64,000 nucleotides of DNA from an uncultured SAR116 cluster alpha proteobacterium (lineage in GTDB: Bacteria; Pseudomonadota; Alphaproteobacteria; Puniceispirillales; Marisalimonadaceae), in the NCBI GenBank assembly GCA_902622745.1, contig CACNQW010000001.1:34886-98885 (forward strand), written 5' to 3'. The stretch's first letter is position 1, and the number at the start of each line of letters is the position of its first letter. Of this stretch, positions 37,739 to 45,122 are shown one piece after another. Below the pieces are notes generated by a model. That model made no database searches, had not been told where the DNA came from, and was given only the letters and a program-made list of their open reading frames with translations. The translations under genes were made by a program, and so were the position numbers.

Positions 37739-39389
37739 TTTTATTTATTGCACTAATCACAGCTAGAATTGGAGCCAAAGTTATACTGGTATGAATTCCA
37801 CATCCAAAAACAGATTGATCATTCTTATCTTGTAATTCTACATATGCTGCAGATTCTGCCTTTGAGGTGGCGCTTCTAGTATTTTGTCCAAAATCCTTAA
37901 GTGTAAATTCTAAATTATACTTTTCTCTAATTCCATTAACAAAAGCAGATATTGGTCCATTTCCTTCACTAGTAAAATTATCTATTTTTCCATTATATTC
38001 AATTTCTGCATTAATTATTTCAAGACCAGAAGTTTTATTTGATGCCTTTGAAACAAAATTTATTAATTTAAAAGGATCATTTTTAATAAATTGGTTTTGA
38101 AAAATTATCCATATATCATTACTAGAAATTTCAAGTCCAGAGGTGTCCGCTTGTTTTTGAACATTTTTTGATAGCTCGATCTCTGCTTGTTTTGGAATTC
38201 TTACATGATGTTCAGTTTCTAGTATCCAAGCAGATCCACCTTTGCCTGATTGACTATTAACCCTTATAATTGCTTCATAAGTCCTTCCAATATCTGCAGG
38301 ATCTATAGGTAGGTATGGAACCTCCCATTTTTGAGAATTAGATTTTTCAATAGCGTCCATTCCTTTTCTAATAGCATCTTGATGACTTCCTGAAAAAGCT
38401 GTATGCACTAGTTTTCCAGCATATGGATGTCTTTCATGAATTGGTAATCTATTGCAATATTCTGCTGTTTCAATTAAAGAATTGATGTCAGAAAAATCTA
38501 TCTGAGGATTTATTCCTTGTGTAAATAAATTAAGACCTAAAGTTATTAAGTCTACGTTACCAGTTCGTTCTCCATTTCCAAAAAGAGTCCCTTCAACTCG
38601 ATCTGCTCCTGCCATTAATCCTAATTCAGTAGCGGCAACAGCAGTACCTCTGTCATTATGAGGGTGTAAAGAAAGCACAATTCTTTTTCTATTAGAAAAG
38701 TTTTTGCTCATCCACTCAATTTGATCAGCGTAGATATTAGGAGATGACATTTCAACAGTTGCAGGTAGATTTATTATAACAGGATTGATTTCGCTTGCTT
38801 TCCATATATCTAAAACTTCTTCACATACTTCAAGTGCATACGGCAACTCTGTTCCAGTGAAACTCTCAGGCGAATACTCTAATCTAACATTAGTATCATT
38901 TAAAATTCCAATATTATCACTAATTATTTTTGCACCATCAGTTGCAATCTTTTTCACACCACTCATATCTTCTTTAAATACAACTCTTCTTTGTAAAGTA
39001 CTTGTAGAATTATAAAGATGAATAATTGCGTTTTTTGCTCCTTTTAAACTCTCAATTGTTCTAATTATTAATTCTTCTCTTGATTGTGTCAAAACTTGAA
39101 TAGTTACATCATCTGGTACAAGTTCATCATCTATAAGCTCTCTAATAAAATTAAAATCTGTATCTGAAGCTGATGGAAATCCAACTTCTATTTCTTTATA
39201 ACCTATGCCTATAAGTTTTTTAAAAAATTTCATTTTACGGAAACTATCCATTGGCTCAGCTAAAGCTTGATTTCCATCTCTAAGGTCTACAGAACACCAA
39301 ATTGGGCATTTGTTTAGAGTGTTATTTGGCCAATCTCTTTTTTTTATTTCAATTGTTTTGTATTGAGTATATTTATTATATTTCGCCAT
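37731..39389 (-). CDS. leuA: 2-isopropylmalate synthase, type 2
   Basis: A 552-residue enzyme condensing 2-oxoisovalerate with acetyl-CoA, the first step of leucine synthesis. The HMGL-like barrel shows CSVDLRDGNQAL (metal Asp), LHPHNDRGTAVAATELG (metal His pair) and GNGERTGNVDL. The C-terminal third carries the leucine-binding regulatory domain with VEL and GCGIHTSITLA near the end. The MAKYNKYTQYK start and KCPIWCSVD fit the type 2 LeuA. A leucine-rich leader peptide and strong hairpin precede it (39426-39494), suggesting control by leucine supply besides feedback inhibition. Confidence 0.94.
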   Translation of the reverse strand: MAKYNKYTQYKTIEIKKRDWPNNTLNKCPIWCSVDLRDGNQALAEPMDSFRKMKFFKKLIGIGYKEIEVGFPSASDTDFNFIRELIDDELVPDDVTIQVLTQSREELIIRTIESLKGAKNAIIHLYNSTSTLQRRVVFKEDMSGVKKIATDGAKIISDNIGILNDTNVRLEYSPESFTGTELPYALEVCEEVLDIWKASEINPVIINLPATVEMSSPNIYADQIEWMSKNFSNRKRIVLSLHPHNDRGTAVAATELGLMAGADRVEGTLFGNGERTGNVDLITLGLNLFTQGINPQIDFSDINSLIETAEYCNRLPIHERHPYAGKLVHTAFSGSHQDAIRKGMDAIEKSNSQKWEVPYLPIDPADIGRTYEAIIRVNSQSGKGGSAWILETEHHVRIPKQAEIELSKNVQKQADTSGLEISSNDIWIIFQNQFIKNDPFKLINFVSKASNKTSGLEIINAEIEYNGKIDNFTSEGNGPISAFVNGIREKYNLEFTLKDFGQNTRSATSKAESAAYVELQDKNDQSVFGCGIHTSITLAPILAVISAINKIN

Positions 39390-39425
39390 TTTACGTAAAT
39401 CCTATAAGTTAAAAACTATTCATAT

Positions 39426-39447
39426 CCCTGGCTCCAAAGAGACAGGG
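39426..39447 (-). promoter_or_regulatory. Hairpin in the leuA leader, candidate attenuator
   Basis: CCCTGTCTC-TTTG-GAGCCAGGG folds into an 8-pair stem with a single T/C mismatch, strikingly GC-rich for this genome. It begins 2 bases after the stop codon of the leader peptide and lies 37 bases before the leuA start. The next T-run (five T) is 10 bases away, so it is not a textbook terminator on its own. Confidence 0.6.
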
Positions 39448-39449
39448 CA

Positions 39450-39494
39450 TCATAGAATTAGTAAGTTACGTATTGACAATTTATTTAAATTCAT
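39450..39494 (-). CDS. leuL: leuA leader peptide (14 residues, 5 leucines)
   Basis: A short ORF too small for the track: MNLNKLSIRNLLIL followed by TGA. Five of 14 codons are leucine (TTA, TTG, TTA, CTA, CTA), four-residue run LLIL at the end, directly followed by the hairpin at 39426-39447 and then leuA. This is the layout of leader-peptide attenuation, in which ribosome stalling on leucine codons when leucyl-tRNA is short decides the folding of the RNA. An AGG lies 7 bases before its ATG. The leader is inferred; no alignment to relatives was possible. Confidence 0.6.
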   Translation of the reverse strand: MNLNKLSIRNLLIL

Positions 39495-39599
39495 AACTTA
39501 ACCTATCAATATAACAACTTTAGTCAAGCGGATTTAAATTAAAAATAAAATTGCTAATATGAAATTGTAAATTTTTTTTTAGTAGTTAAATTATTTAAA

Positions 39600-41393
39600 A
39601 TGGAAAATATAAAAAAAATAAGAAATTTTTCAATTATAGCTCACATAGATCATGGAAAGTCAACATTAGCAGATAGGTTGATACAAGAATGTGGTGCTCT
39701 ACAAGATAGAGAAATGAAAGAGCAAATTCTTGATAATATGGATATTGAGAGAGAAAGAGGTATTACCATTAAAGCTCAAACGGTTCGTTTAAAATACCAA
39801 CATACTGATGGTGAAACTTATATACTTAATCTTATAGATACACCAGGTCACGTTGATTTCTCTTATGAAGTGTCAAGGTCATTGTCCGCCTGTGAAGGAT
39901 CTTTATTAATAGTAGATTCCTCTCAAGGAGTTGAAGCACAAACTCTTGCAAATGTTTATCAAGCAATTGATGCTGACCATGAGATAGTAACTGTTTTAAA
40001 TAAAATTGATCTTCCAGCATCTGAGCCTGAGAGAATAAAAAAACAAATTGATGAAGTTATAGGCTTGCCGAGTGATGAGACAATCGAAGTATCTGCAAAA
40101 ACTGGAATTGGAGTAAGATCAGTTTTAAGTTCACTAGTTGAAAAACTCCCTCCTCCAAATGGCAAAATTGATAATAAGTTAAAAGCGATGCTAATTGATA
40201 GTTGGTTTGATCCTTATTTAGGAATTTTAATTCTAGTTAGAATTGTTGATGGTAAATTATTCAAAGGTCAGAAGATAAGATTTATGTCAACTGGATCAAG
40301 CTACACTGTAGACAGCTTGGGTATTTTTACTCCCAAAATATTAAATGTTGAATCTATGGGACCTGGTGAAATTGGTTTTTTAACTGCTTCAGTTAAAACT
40401 GTAGCTGACTGTAATGTTGGAGACACAATTACTGATGATAAAAAACCTACGAATTCAATGTTAGAGGGTTTCAAACCTTCAATACCTGTAGTTTTTTGTG
40501 GTCTTTTCCCGACTGACAGTGCAGATTTTAGTGATCTTAAAGACGCATTAGAAAAACTATCATTAAATGATTCATCTTTTAGTTTTGAAGCTGAAACTTC
40601 AGCAGCATTAGGTTTTGGTTTTAGATGTGGTTTTCTAGGTTTATTACATATGGAAATCATTAGAGAGAGATTAAGTAGAGAATTCAATTTAGAATTAATT
40701 TCTACTGCACCATCTGTCGTTTATGAAATCAAAAAAGTTAATGGAGAAATAGTAAAACTACACAATCCAGCCGATTTACCAGATGCTAATAAATTAGAGC
40801 ATATTCAAGAACCTTGGATAACAGCTACAATATTTGTCCCTGATCAGTACTTAGGGGCAGTTTTAACGTTATGTACTGAAAGAAGAGGAGAACAAGTTGA
40901 TCTAAGTTACGTTGGATCAAGAGCTATGTTAGTTTACAAGCTTCCATTGAACGAAGTAGTTTTTGATTTCTATGATAGACTGAAAAGTGTTTCTTCAGGA
41001 TATGCTAGTTTTGATTACCAATTTGATCAATATAGATTAGGAGACCTTGTAAAAGTTTCAATACTAGTGAATGGAGATCAAGTTGATGCATTAGCAATGA
41101 TTACAAATAAAGATCATGCCGAAAAAAGAGGTAGAGCTATTTGTTTAAAATTGAAAGAATTGATTCCTAGACAATTATTTAAGGTTGCCTTACAGGCTGC
41201 AATTGGTTCGAAAGTTATAGCTCGAGAAACCATAAGTGCTGTAAGAAAAGATGTTACAGCTAAATGTTATGGAGGAGATATTTCTAGAAAAAGAAAGCTT
41301 CTTGAAAAACAAAAAGCTGGAAAAAAGAAAATGAGACAGTTTGGACAAGTAGAAATACCTCAAAACGCTTTTTTTGAAGCTCTAAAAATCTAA
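39600..41393 (+). CDS. lepA: Elongation factor 4 (LepA)
   Basis: A 597-residue translational GTPase, the usual LepA length, which acts on stalled or mistranslocated ribosomes. The G-domain has [14 protein letters not shown] (G1), [11 protein letters not shown] (G2), DTPGHVDF (G3), NKIDLP (G4) and VSAKTGIG (G5). The LepA-specific C-terminal domain is visible in [21 protein letters not shown] and ends [14 protein letters not shown]. It overlaps the convergent small membrane-protein gene by 4 bases. Confidence 0.97.
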   Translation: MENIKKIRNFSIIAHIDHGKSTLADRLIQECGALQDREMKEQILDNMDIERERGITIKAQTVRLKYQHTDGETYILNLIDTPGHVDFSYEVSRSLSACEGSLLIVDSSQGVEAQTLANVYQAIDADHEIVTVLNKIDLPASEPERIKKQIDEVIGLPSDETIEVSAKTGIGVRSVLSSLVEKLPPPNGKIDNKLKAMLIDSWFDPYLGILILVRIVDGKLFKGQKIRFMSTGSSYTVDSLGIFTPKILNVESMGPGEIGFLTASVKTVADCNVGDTITDDKKPTNSMLEGFKPSIPVVFCGLFPTDSADFSDLKDALEKLSLNDSSFSFEAETSAALGFGFRCGFLGLLHMEIIRERLSREFNLELISTAPSVVYEIKKVNGEIVKLHNPADLPDANKLEHIQEPWITATIFVPDQYLGAVLTLCTERRGEQVDLSYVGSRAMLVYKLPLNEVVFDFYDRLKSVSSGYASFDYQFDQYRLGDLVKVSILVNGDQVDALAMITNKDHAEKRGRAICLKLKELIPRQLFKVALQAAIGSKVIARETISAVRKDVTAKCYGGDISRKRKLLEKQKAGKKKMRQFGQVEIPQNAFFEALKI

Positions 41394-41731
41394 CTAATTT
41401 TATTTATTCTTCTTTTTTTCGTTCCAAAATAAATAAAAAAGATAGTCAAAATTCCAAATGTTAATCCTGCGGGAAAGATTAAAAAAGTAGATATTATTGG
41501 ATGCCAAACAAACCCTGAACAATTTAAAATTTTTAGAGATGAACATGGATCTATATATCTGCTAACAATTGCCTCTGCAATCTGTAAACTATTAGGTGCA
41601 TATTTATACCACATTTGTCCTATTTGAGTATATCCTGTACTGCCGTTAATATGTAACAAAATATCTAAATAGATACCAAGTAGGGATATTACAAAAAAAA
41701 ATAAACCAAATGTTATAAATATTCTACCCAT
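41390..41731 (-). CDS. Small membrane protein of unknown function
   Basis: A 113-residue protein with an N-terminal hydrophobic segment (about residues 5-27), a soluble middle ([15 protein letters not shown], then two Cys near residue 65) and one or two further hydrophobic segments before a basic tail KKRRINK. I do not recognise a family with certainty. The gene sits between lepA and tRNA-Ser and is likely chromosomal rather than island cargo. Confidence 0.65.
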   Translation of the reverse strand: MGRIFITFGLFFFVISLLGIYLDILLHINGSTGYTQIGQMWYKYAPNSLQIAEAIVSRYIDPCSSLKILNCSGFVWHPIISTFLIFPAGLTFGILTIFFIYFGTKKRRINKIS

Positions 41732-41787
41732 ATTCTTATATTTTTTTTAATATGATTTAGATATATTTTCAATTATAAAATATTTAT

Positions 41788-41877
41788 GGAGAGGTGGCCG
41801 AGTGGTTTAAGGCGCACGCCTGGAAAGTGTGTAGAGGTGAAAGCCTCTCGAGGGTTCGAATCCCTCTCTCTCCGCCA
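41788..41877 (+). tRNA. tRNA-Ser (anticodon GGA), island insertion site
   Basis: A class II tRNA with a long variable arm: acceptor GGAGAGG with TCTCTCC, D-arm GCCGAGTGGTTTAAGGC, anticodon loop CTGGAAA (GGA, reads TCC/TCT), variable arm GAGGTGAAAGCCTC, T-arm GAGGG-TTCGAAT-CCCTC, and encoded CCA. The tyrosine integrase gene lies 142 bases downstream, and the last 11 bases of the tRNA recur at 57451-57461. Confidence 0.97.
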
Positions 41878-41989
41878 TGTACCTAACTATGTTATGTCAT
41901 ACTGTGTCATAACTCTAAGCTGTGCTTGGTTTTAATTGACGAAACCTGTTTAAGTTATTTCATTATAAATCATCTTTAATCAACCCAAC

Positions 41990-42009
41990 TTGTAGACCGA
42001 GTTGTAGAC
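41990..42009 (+). promoter_or_regulatory. Paired TTGTAGAC sites at the island's left end, candidate integrase arm sites
   Basis: Two direct copies of TTGTAGAC with starts 12 bases apart lie just before the integrase ATG. The same octamer pair, with the same 12-base spacing, lies at the right end (57367 and 57379), and variants are in each internal repeat. Pairs like this at both ends of an element are typical of arm-type binding sites for tyrosine integrases. The 112-base stretch between the tRNA and this site shows nothing else. Confidence 0.6.
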
Positions 42010-42019
42010 TGGAGATGAC

Positions 42020-43201
42020 ATGAAAAAATTAAATGCGAGAAAATTATTATTTTTACCTAAGGACAAATACCATGATGGAGATGGACTATATATAACTATT
42101 TCCAGCCCTGGAAAAGGTAAATGGAGTTTTCGTTATACTATTAACAAAAGAGCAAGAGAAATGGGTTTAGGTAAATTCCCTGATGTATCTCTTTTAGAGG
42201 CAAGACAACATGCATTAAGTAACAAACAATTACTTAAAGAAAAAATTGACCCTATCGATGAGAAAAATAGAATTGAGGTTTTAAGACAACAACAAAATAA
42301 AAAGTTTTCAGACATTGCAGAGTTATATATTTTTAAAAAGAAAGAAGCTGAATGGACTAATCCCAAAAGTGCTCAGCAATGGCGAAACTCTATTAATACT
42401 CATGCTTCACCATTGTTAGATACTAAGCCTTTTATTGATATTAATCGTGACGATATTATTAGTGTTCTACAGCCTATTTGGAATACAAAAACAGAAACAG
42501 CAAGACGTATTCAACAAAGATTATTTCTTATATTTTCATTTGCAAAAATTAGGGGTTGGTACGACAAAGATAATCCAGCTTCTTGGAAGGAACACCTTAT
42601 TCATATTCTTCCAGACCCTTATAAAATTCAGAAGGTAAAACACCATCCTTCTCTTCATTATTCAAAAATAACTAATTTTTATGAAGATTTGAGTCAATTT
42701 GAACATCTATCAGCTTATGCATTAAAATTTTTAATTTTAACAGCAACAAGAACAAAAGAAGTAATTGAGGCTGAGTTTAATGAATTTGATTTGAAAAGAG
42801 GAATGTGGACCATACCAGCTGAAAAAATGAAAGTAAGAAAAGAGCATAAAGTTCCTTTATCAGATGAAGCTATAACAATAGTAGAGTTAATGAGAAGAAA
42901 GCATAATCATCACTTTGTTTTTACAAACCCAGCAACAGGAAATCATATTTCTAATGGAGCTATGCTTGTATTTTTAAAAAAAGAATTTTCTCATCTTAAA
43001 ATTACAGTTCATGGTTTTAGGTCAACTTTTAGAGATTGGGCAGAAGAAACAGGAAATTACTCTCATCATGCAATAGAGTTTTGTTTAGCTCATCAATTAC
43101 CAAGTAAAGTAGAAAAAGCATATTTAAGGACAGATTTAATAGGGCAAAGAAAAAAAATTATGAAAGATTGGGAAAAATATTTATTGTTTTACTCTTCATA
43201 G
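42020..43201 (+). CDS. int: P4-type tyrosine recombinase (island integrase)
   Basis: A 393-residue phage-type integrase. The N-terminal DUF4102-like arm-binding domain is visible (DGDGLYITISSPGKGKWSFRY), then a SAM-like core-binding domain, then the catalytic domain: Arg I in TATRTKEVI, the H-x-x-R box in VHGFRSTFRDWAEE, the second His in CLAHQ, and the Tyr nucleophile in KAYLRTD. All key residues are present, so it is probably active. It reads away from the tRNA-Ser gene, as is common for P4-type elements. It would catalyse integration at the tRNA 3' end and, with a directionality factor, excision. Confidence 0.95.
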   Translation: MKKLNARKLLFLPKDKYHDGDGLYITISSPGKGKWSFRYTINKRAREMGLGKFPDVSLLEARQHALSNKQLLKEKIDPIDEKNRIEVLRQQQNKKFSDIAELYIFKKKEAEWTNPKSAQQWRNSINTHASPLLDTKPFIDINRDDIISVLQPIWNTKTETARRIQQRLFLIFSFAKIRGWYDKDNPASWKEHLIHILPDPYKIQKVKHHPSLHYSKITNFYEDLSQFEHLSAYALKFLILTATRTKEVIEAEFNEFDLKRGMWTIPAEKMKVRKEHKVPLSDEAITIVELMRRKHNHHFVFTNPATGNHISNGAMLVFLKKEFSHLKITVHGFRSTFRDWAEETGNYSHHAIEFCLAHQLPSKVEKAYLRTDLIGQRKKIMKDWEKYLLFYSS

Positions 43202-43211
43202 TATTGCGAGA

Positions 43212-43360
43212 AACATGTTTAAATGTTATAATAGATTAACTATATACCCACATTTTATGTGAGCCAGAATACGGCGAGGCGAAACCCTGGGAAGTTATTC
43301 CGTGCATGTAAACATGCTATTCTTCGAAATAGATTACTAAATCTAGCGACGTAGTATCCA
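43212..43360 (+). ncRNA. Run of tandem hairpins between int and the AlpA-like gene, candidate structured RNA
   Basis: The 195-base gap is unusually rich in perfect inverted repeats: AACAT/ATGTT, CACAT-TTT-ATGTG (43249-43261), CCAG/CTGG (43264-43290), GGAA-GTTA-TTCC (43290-43301), GCATG-TAAA-CATGC (43304-43317), CTATT/AATAG (43317-43332) and TAGATT-ACTA-AATCTA (43330-43345). The last four abut one another. The local GC content is higher than the surroundings. It could be a leader RNA of the alpA operon, a small RNA, or a DNA site for a directionality factor or replication protein. I do not recognise a known RNA family. Confidence 0.45.
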
Positions 43361-43396
43361 AAAATCTTAAATTAAAATTTAATCGGAGTTACGCAA

Positions 43397-43630
43397 ATGA
43401 AATCTATTTATTTAAGTAAAAAAGAAGTTTCTAGAAAGCTGAATATTAGCCCTTCAACTGTTGTGAGATGGTCAAAAGAACAAATTATTCCATTACCATT
43501 TATGTTAGGAAATAAAGTCGTATGGGATGAAAATGAACTTAATTTGGCTATAGAAGAAATGAAAAAACAAAGAGGTTTTTTTGGTCACAAACCTGAAAGG
43601 GGAGAAAAAAATGTCAATAAAACTCAATGA
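43397..43630 (+). CDS. AlpA/MerR-like helix-turn-helix regulator (possible excisionase)
   Basis: A 77-residue DNA-binding protein. LSKKEVSRKLNISPSTVVRWSKEQIIPLPFMLGNKVVWDENEL is the AlpA/excisionase-type winged helix, with the HTH at residues 5-30 and the wing after it. In P4-like elements AlpA activates the integrase and promotes excision, which is the likely role here. A Gly-Gly-Ag-type ribosome site (CGGAG) lies upstream. Its end overlaps the next gene by 20 bases. Confidence 0.8.
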   Translation: MKSIYLSKKEVSRKLNISPSTVVRWSKEQIIPLPFMLGNKVVWDENELNLAIEEMKKQRGFFGHKPERGEKNVNKTQ

Positions 43631-43991
43631 AAGTCAAGTTATGGCTTGCAATCTTTTAGCAACAGGCATGAAAACGACAGAAATTTTGAACCAATTAAAG
43701 ATAAGACCTGAAACACTTTCTCGTTGGAAACAAAATGAAGAATTTATTCGACAACTTAAAAAGACACAGGAAAAAATTCTTGAAACTATTATCAATACAC
43801 AAAAACATATTTTAATTCTCTCGCAAGATATTTTAATAAATGCTTTAAACAATGATAAGCTTGATGAGTTTAAAAAAGCAACGATAGCTCTTAGATATAT
43901 AGGCTTAATAAGAGGTAAAAATAATGTTGAAGATAAATACACAAAGCAATTATCTGATTTAAATTTTGAAAATAGTTTTGGTTTTAAATGA
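43611..43991 (+). CDS. HTH protein resembling phage terminase small subunit/recombinase HTH
   Basis: I start it at the ATG at 43611, which has GGGGAG 6 bases upstream, rather than at 43581 inside the previous gene; this gives 126 residues. The N-terminal part (ESQVMACNLLATGMKTTEILNQLKI, then ETLSRWK) has the 'x-A-x-L-L-A-x-G-x-x-x-x-x-I-A' helix-turn-helix found in small terminase-like or Psq-type DNA-binding proteins. The rest is helical, Lys-rich and unrecognised. It is tightly coupled to the AlpA-like gene and to the next gene (4-base overlap), forming one control cassette. Confidence 0.6.
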   Translation: MSIKLNESQVMACNLLATGMKTTEILNQLKIRPETLSRWKQNEEFIRQLKKTQEKILETIINTQKHILILSQDILINALNNDKLDEFKKATIALRYIGLIRGKNNVEDKYTKQLSDLNFENSFGFK

Positions 43992-44662
43992 ATAACGAAA
44001 TTAAATTAATATTGGAAGGTGTAAAAAAAGGAGATCAAATTGGAGGCCCTTATGAATTATCAAAAATACTTGCAAAGAGTTTACATGCGAATGATGGATT
44101 TAATAAAGATGATTTAACAAAAAGGTATTTAGAATGGTGGAAGGCAGATGCTTTTGATACAGGGCCAACATATGCAAGTGTATTTACCAACATATTAAAA
44201 GGTTATGACCACGAAAAAGCTGTTTTGAAAACACATCAAGATTTTGATGAAAATACAGCAGGATGTGGTCCAGCTCATAGGTGTATGCCCTTGGCAGGAT
44301 TTACAAAAATTCCAGCAGAAGAACTCATAGGCTTAGCTCGGCAAGAAGCTAAAATTACACACTATCATCAGGATGCGGGGAATGGTTCAGCAATTGTCGT
44401 TTTGTTATGTAGATGTTTATTAGAAGGAAAGAATATTGATAATGCTTGTCTTGAGGTATCTAAAAATAAAGAGTTAATTGAAAGTTGGAAACAGGTTGAA
44501 AATGCCAAACTAAGTCCTGATGGATATGTTTATAATGTTATTCACTCAGCTCTACATTTTATAAAAAATAAAAAAACATTAGAGGACTCAATTAAGTTTT
44601 CAGGCAAAGCTAATTATAGTTCTATTATTTTTTCTGTTCTAAACGAACTTATCCCAACATAG
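43988..44662 (+). CDS. ADP-ribosylglycohydrolase-like protein, probably lacking the metal site
   Basis: A 224-residue protein aligning with ADP-ribosylglycohydrolases: KGDQIGGPYELSKILAKSL, DLTKRYLEWW, GCGPAHRCMPLAGF (the G-N-G-x-x-M-R-x-x-P-L counterpart) and ITHYHQDAGNGSAIVV. The family's two metal motifs are not seen. The N-terminal T-D-D-T region seems deleted, since the GDQIGGP turn joins directly to the first long helix, and the C-terminal G-G-D-x-D-T is replaced by SGKANYSS. It may have altered or lost hydrolase activity, or bind ADP-ribose. Overlaps the HTH gene by 4 bases. Confidence 0.7.
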   Translation: MNNEIKLILEGVKKGDQIGGPYELSKILAKSLHANDGFNKDDLTKRYLEWWKADAFDTGPTYASVFTNILKGYDHEKAVLKTHQDFDENTAGCGPAHRCMPLAGFTKIPAEELIGLARQEAKITHYHQDAGNGSAIVVLLCRCLLEGKNIDNACLEVSKNKELIESWKQVENAKLSPDGYVYNVIHSALHFIKNKKTLEDSIKFSGKANYSSIIFSVLNELIPT

Positions 44663-45062
44663 CTTTTCTTTTGGATTTAGAAGTTGATTTGAATAAATTA
44701 TTTAAATCTTCTATCGATACTTTGTCATTATCTAATTTTATAGTGTTACTACTATCTCCAGTATAGAGCATTAAATGAGGCATCAAACTTTTCATAAGGC
44801 CAGAAAATTCATTTAGGACATTTTCTTTGCTTGTAATGTCTAGATTTTTAATTTTGGGTAATTTTTGAATTACTTCAAGAGCTTCTAGGAGTTTTGTCTT
44901 TGGTTCTGTCTGTTTTGAAAAACTTTTATGTTTATCAGTTTTATAATAAAATATATGTTTAGTAATACTTTCATTTTCTTTTAAATCAATTCTCAAGCTA
45001 GGATGTTCCCAATCTTTAAAAGGATGATTTTGTAATTCCTTTTGTATTATTATTTTTTTCAA
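44649..45062 (-). CDS. Unknown protein, 137 residues
   Basis: A soluble, Lys-rich protein with no recognised motif. It begins MKKIIIQKELQNHPFKDWEHPSL and ends in a Ser/Lys-rich tail (KSTSKSKRKAMLG). It overlaps the convergent ADP-ribosylglycohydrolase-like gene by 14 bases and is divergent from the exported protease gene by 60 bases. The coding potential rests on length, a ribosome site (AAGGAAAA) and a clean start. Confidence 0.5.
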   Translation of the reverse strand: MKKIIIQKELQNHPFKDWEHPSLRIDLKENESITKHIFYYKTDKHKSFSKQTEPKTKLLEALEVIQKLPKIKNLDITSKENVLNEFSGLMKSLMPHLMLYTGDSSNTIKLDNDKVSIEDLNNLFKSTSKSKRKAMLG

Positions 45063-45122
45063 TTTATTTTCCTTATAATTTATATCTATGAGATAAATAT
45101 CATATATTATATAATTTAAATT

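Noticed and set aside
39426-39447. leuA leader hairpin as a plain rho-independent terminator
   Set aside because: The nearest T-run is 10 bases downstream rather than adjacent, so intrinsic termination alone is not supported.
43264-43300. CGAAAC sequence in the hairpin region suggesting a hammerhead ribozyme
   Set aside because: The CUGAUGA core and a cleavage triplet in the right place are missing; the folding pattern differs.
43290-43345. Tandem hairpins read as a CRISPR-like array
   Set aside because: The hairpins differ in sequence and there are no constant repeats or spacers, and no cas genes.
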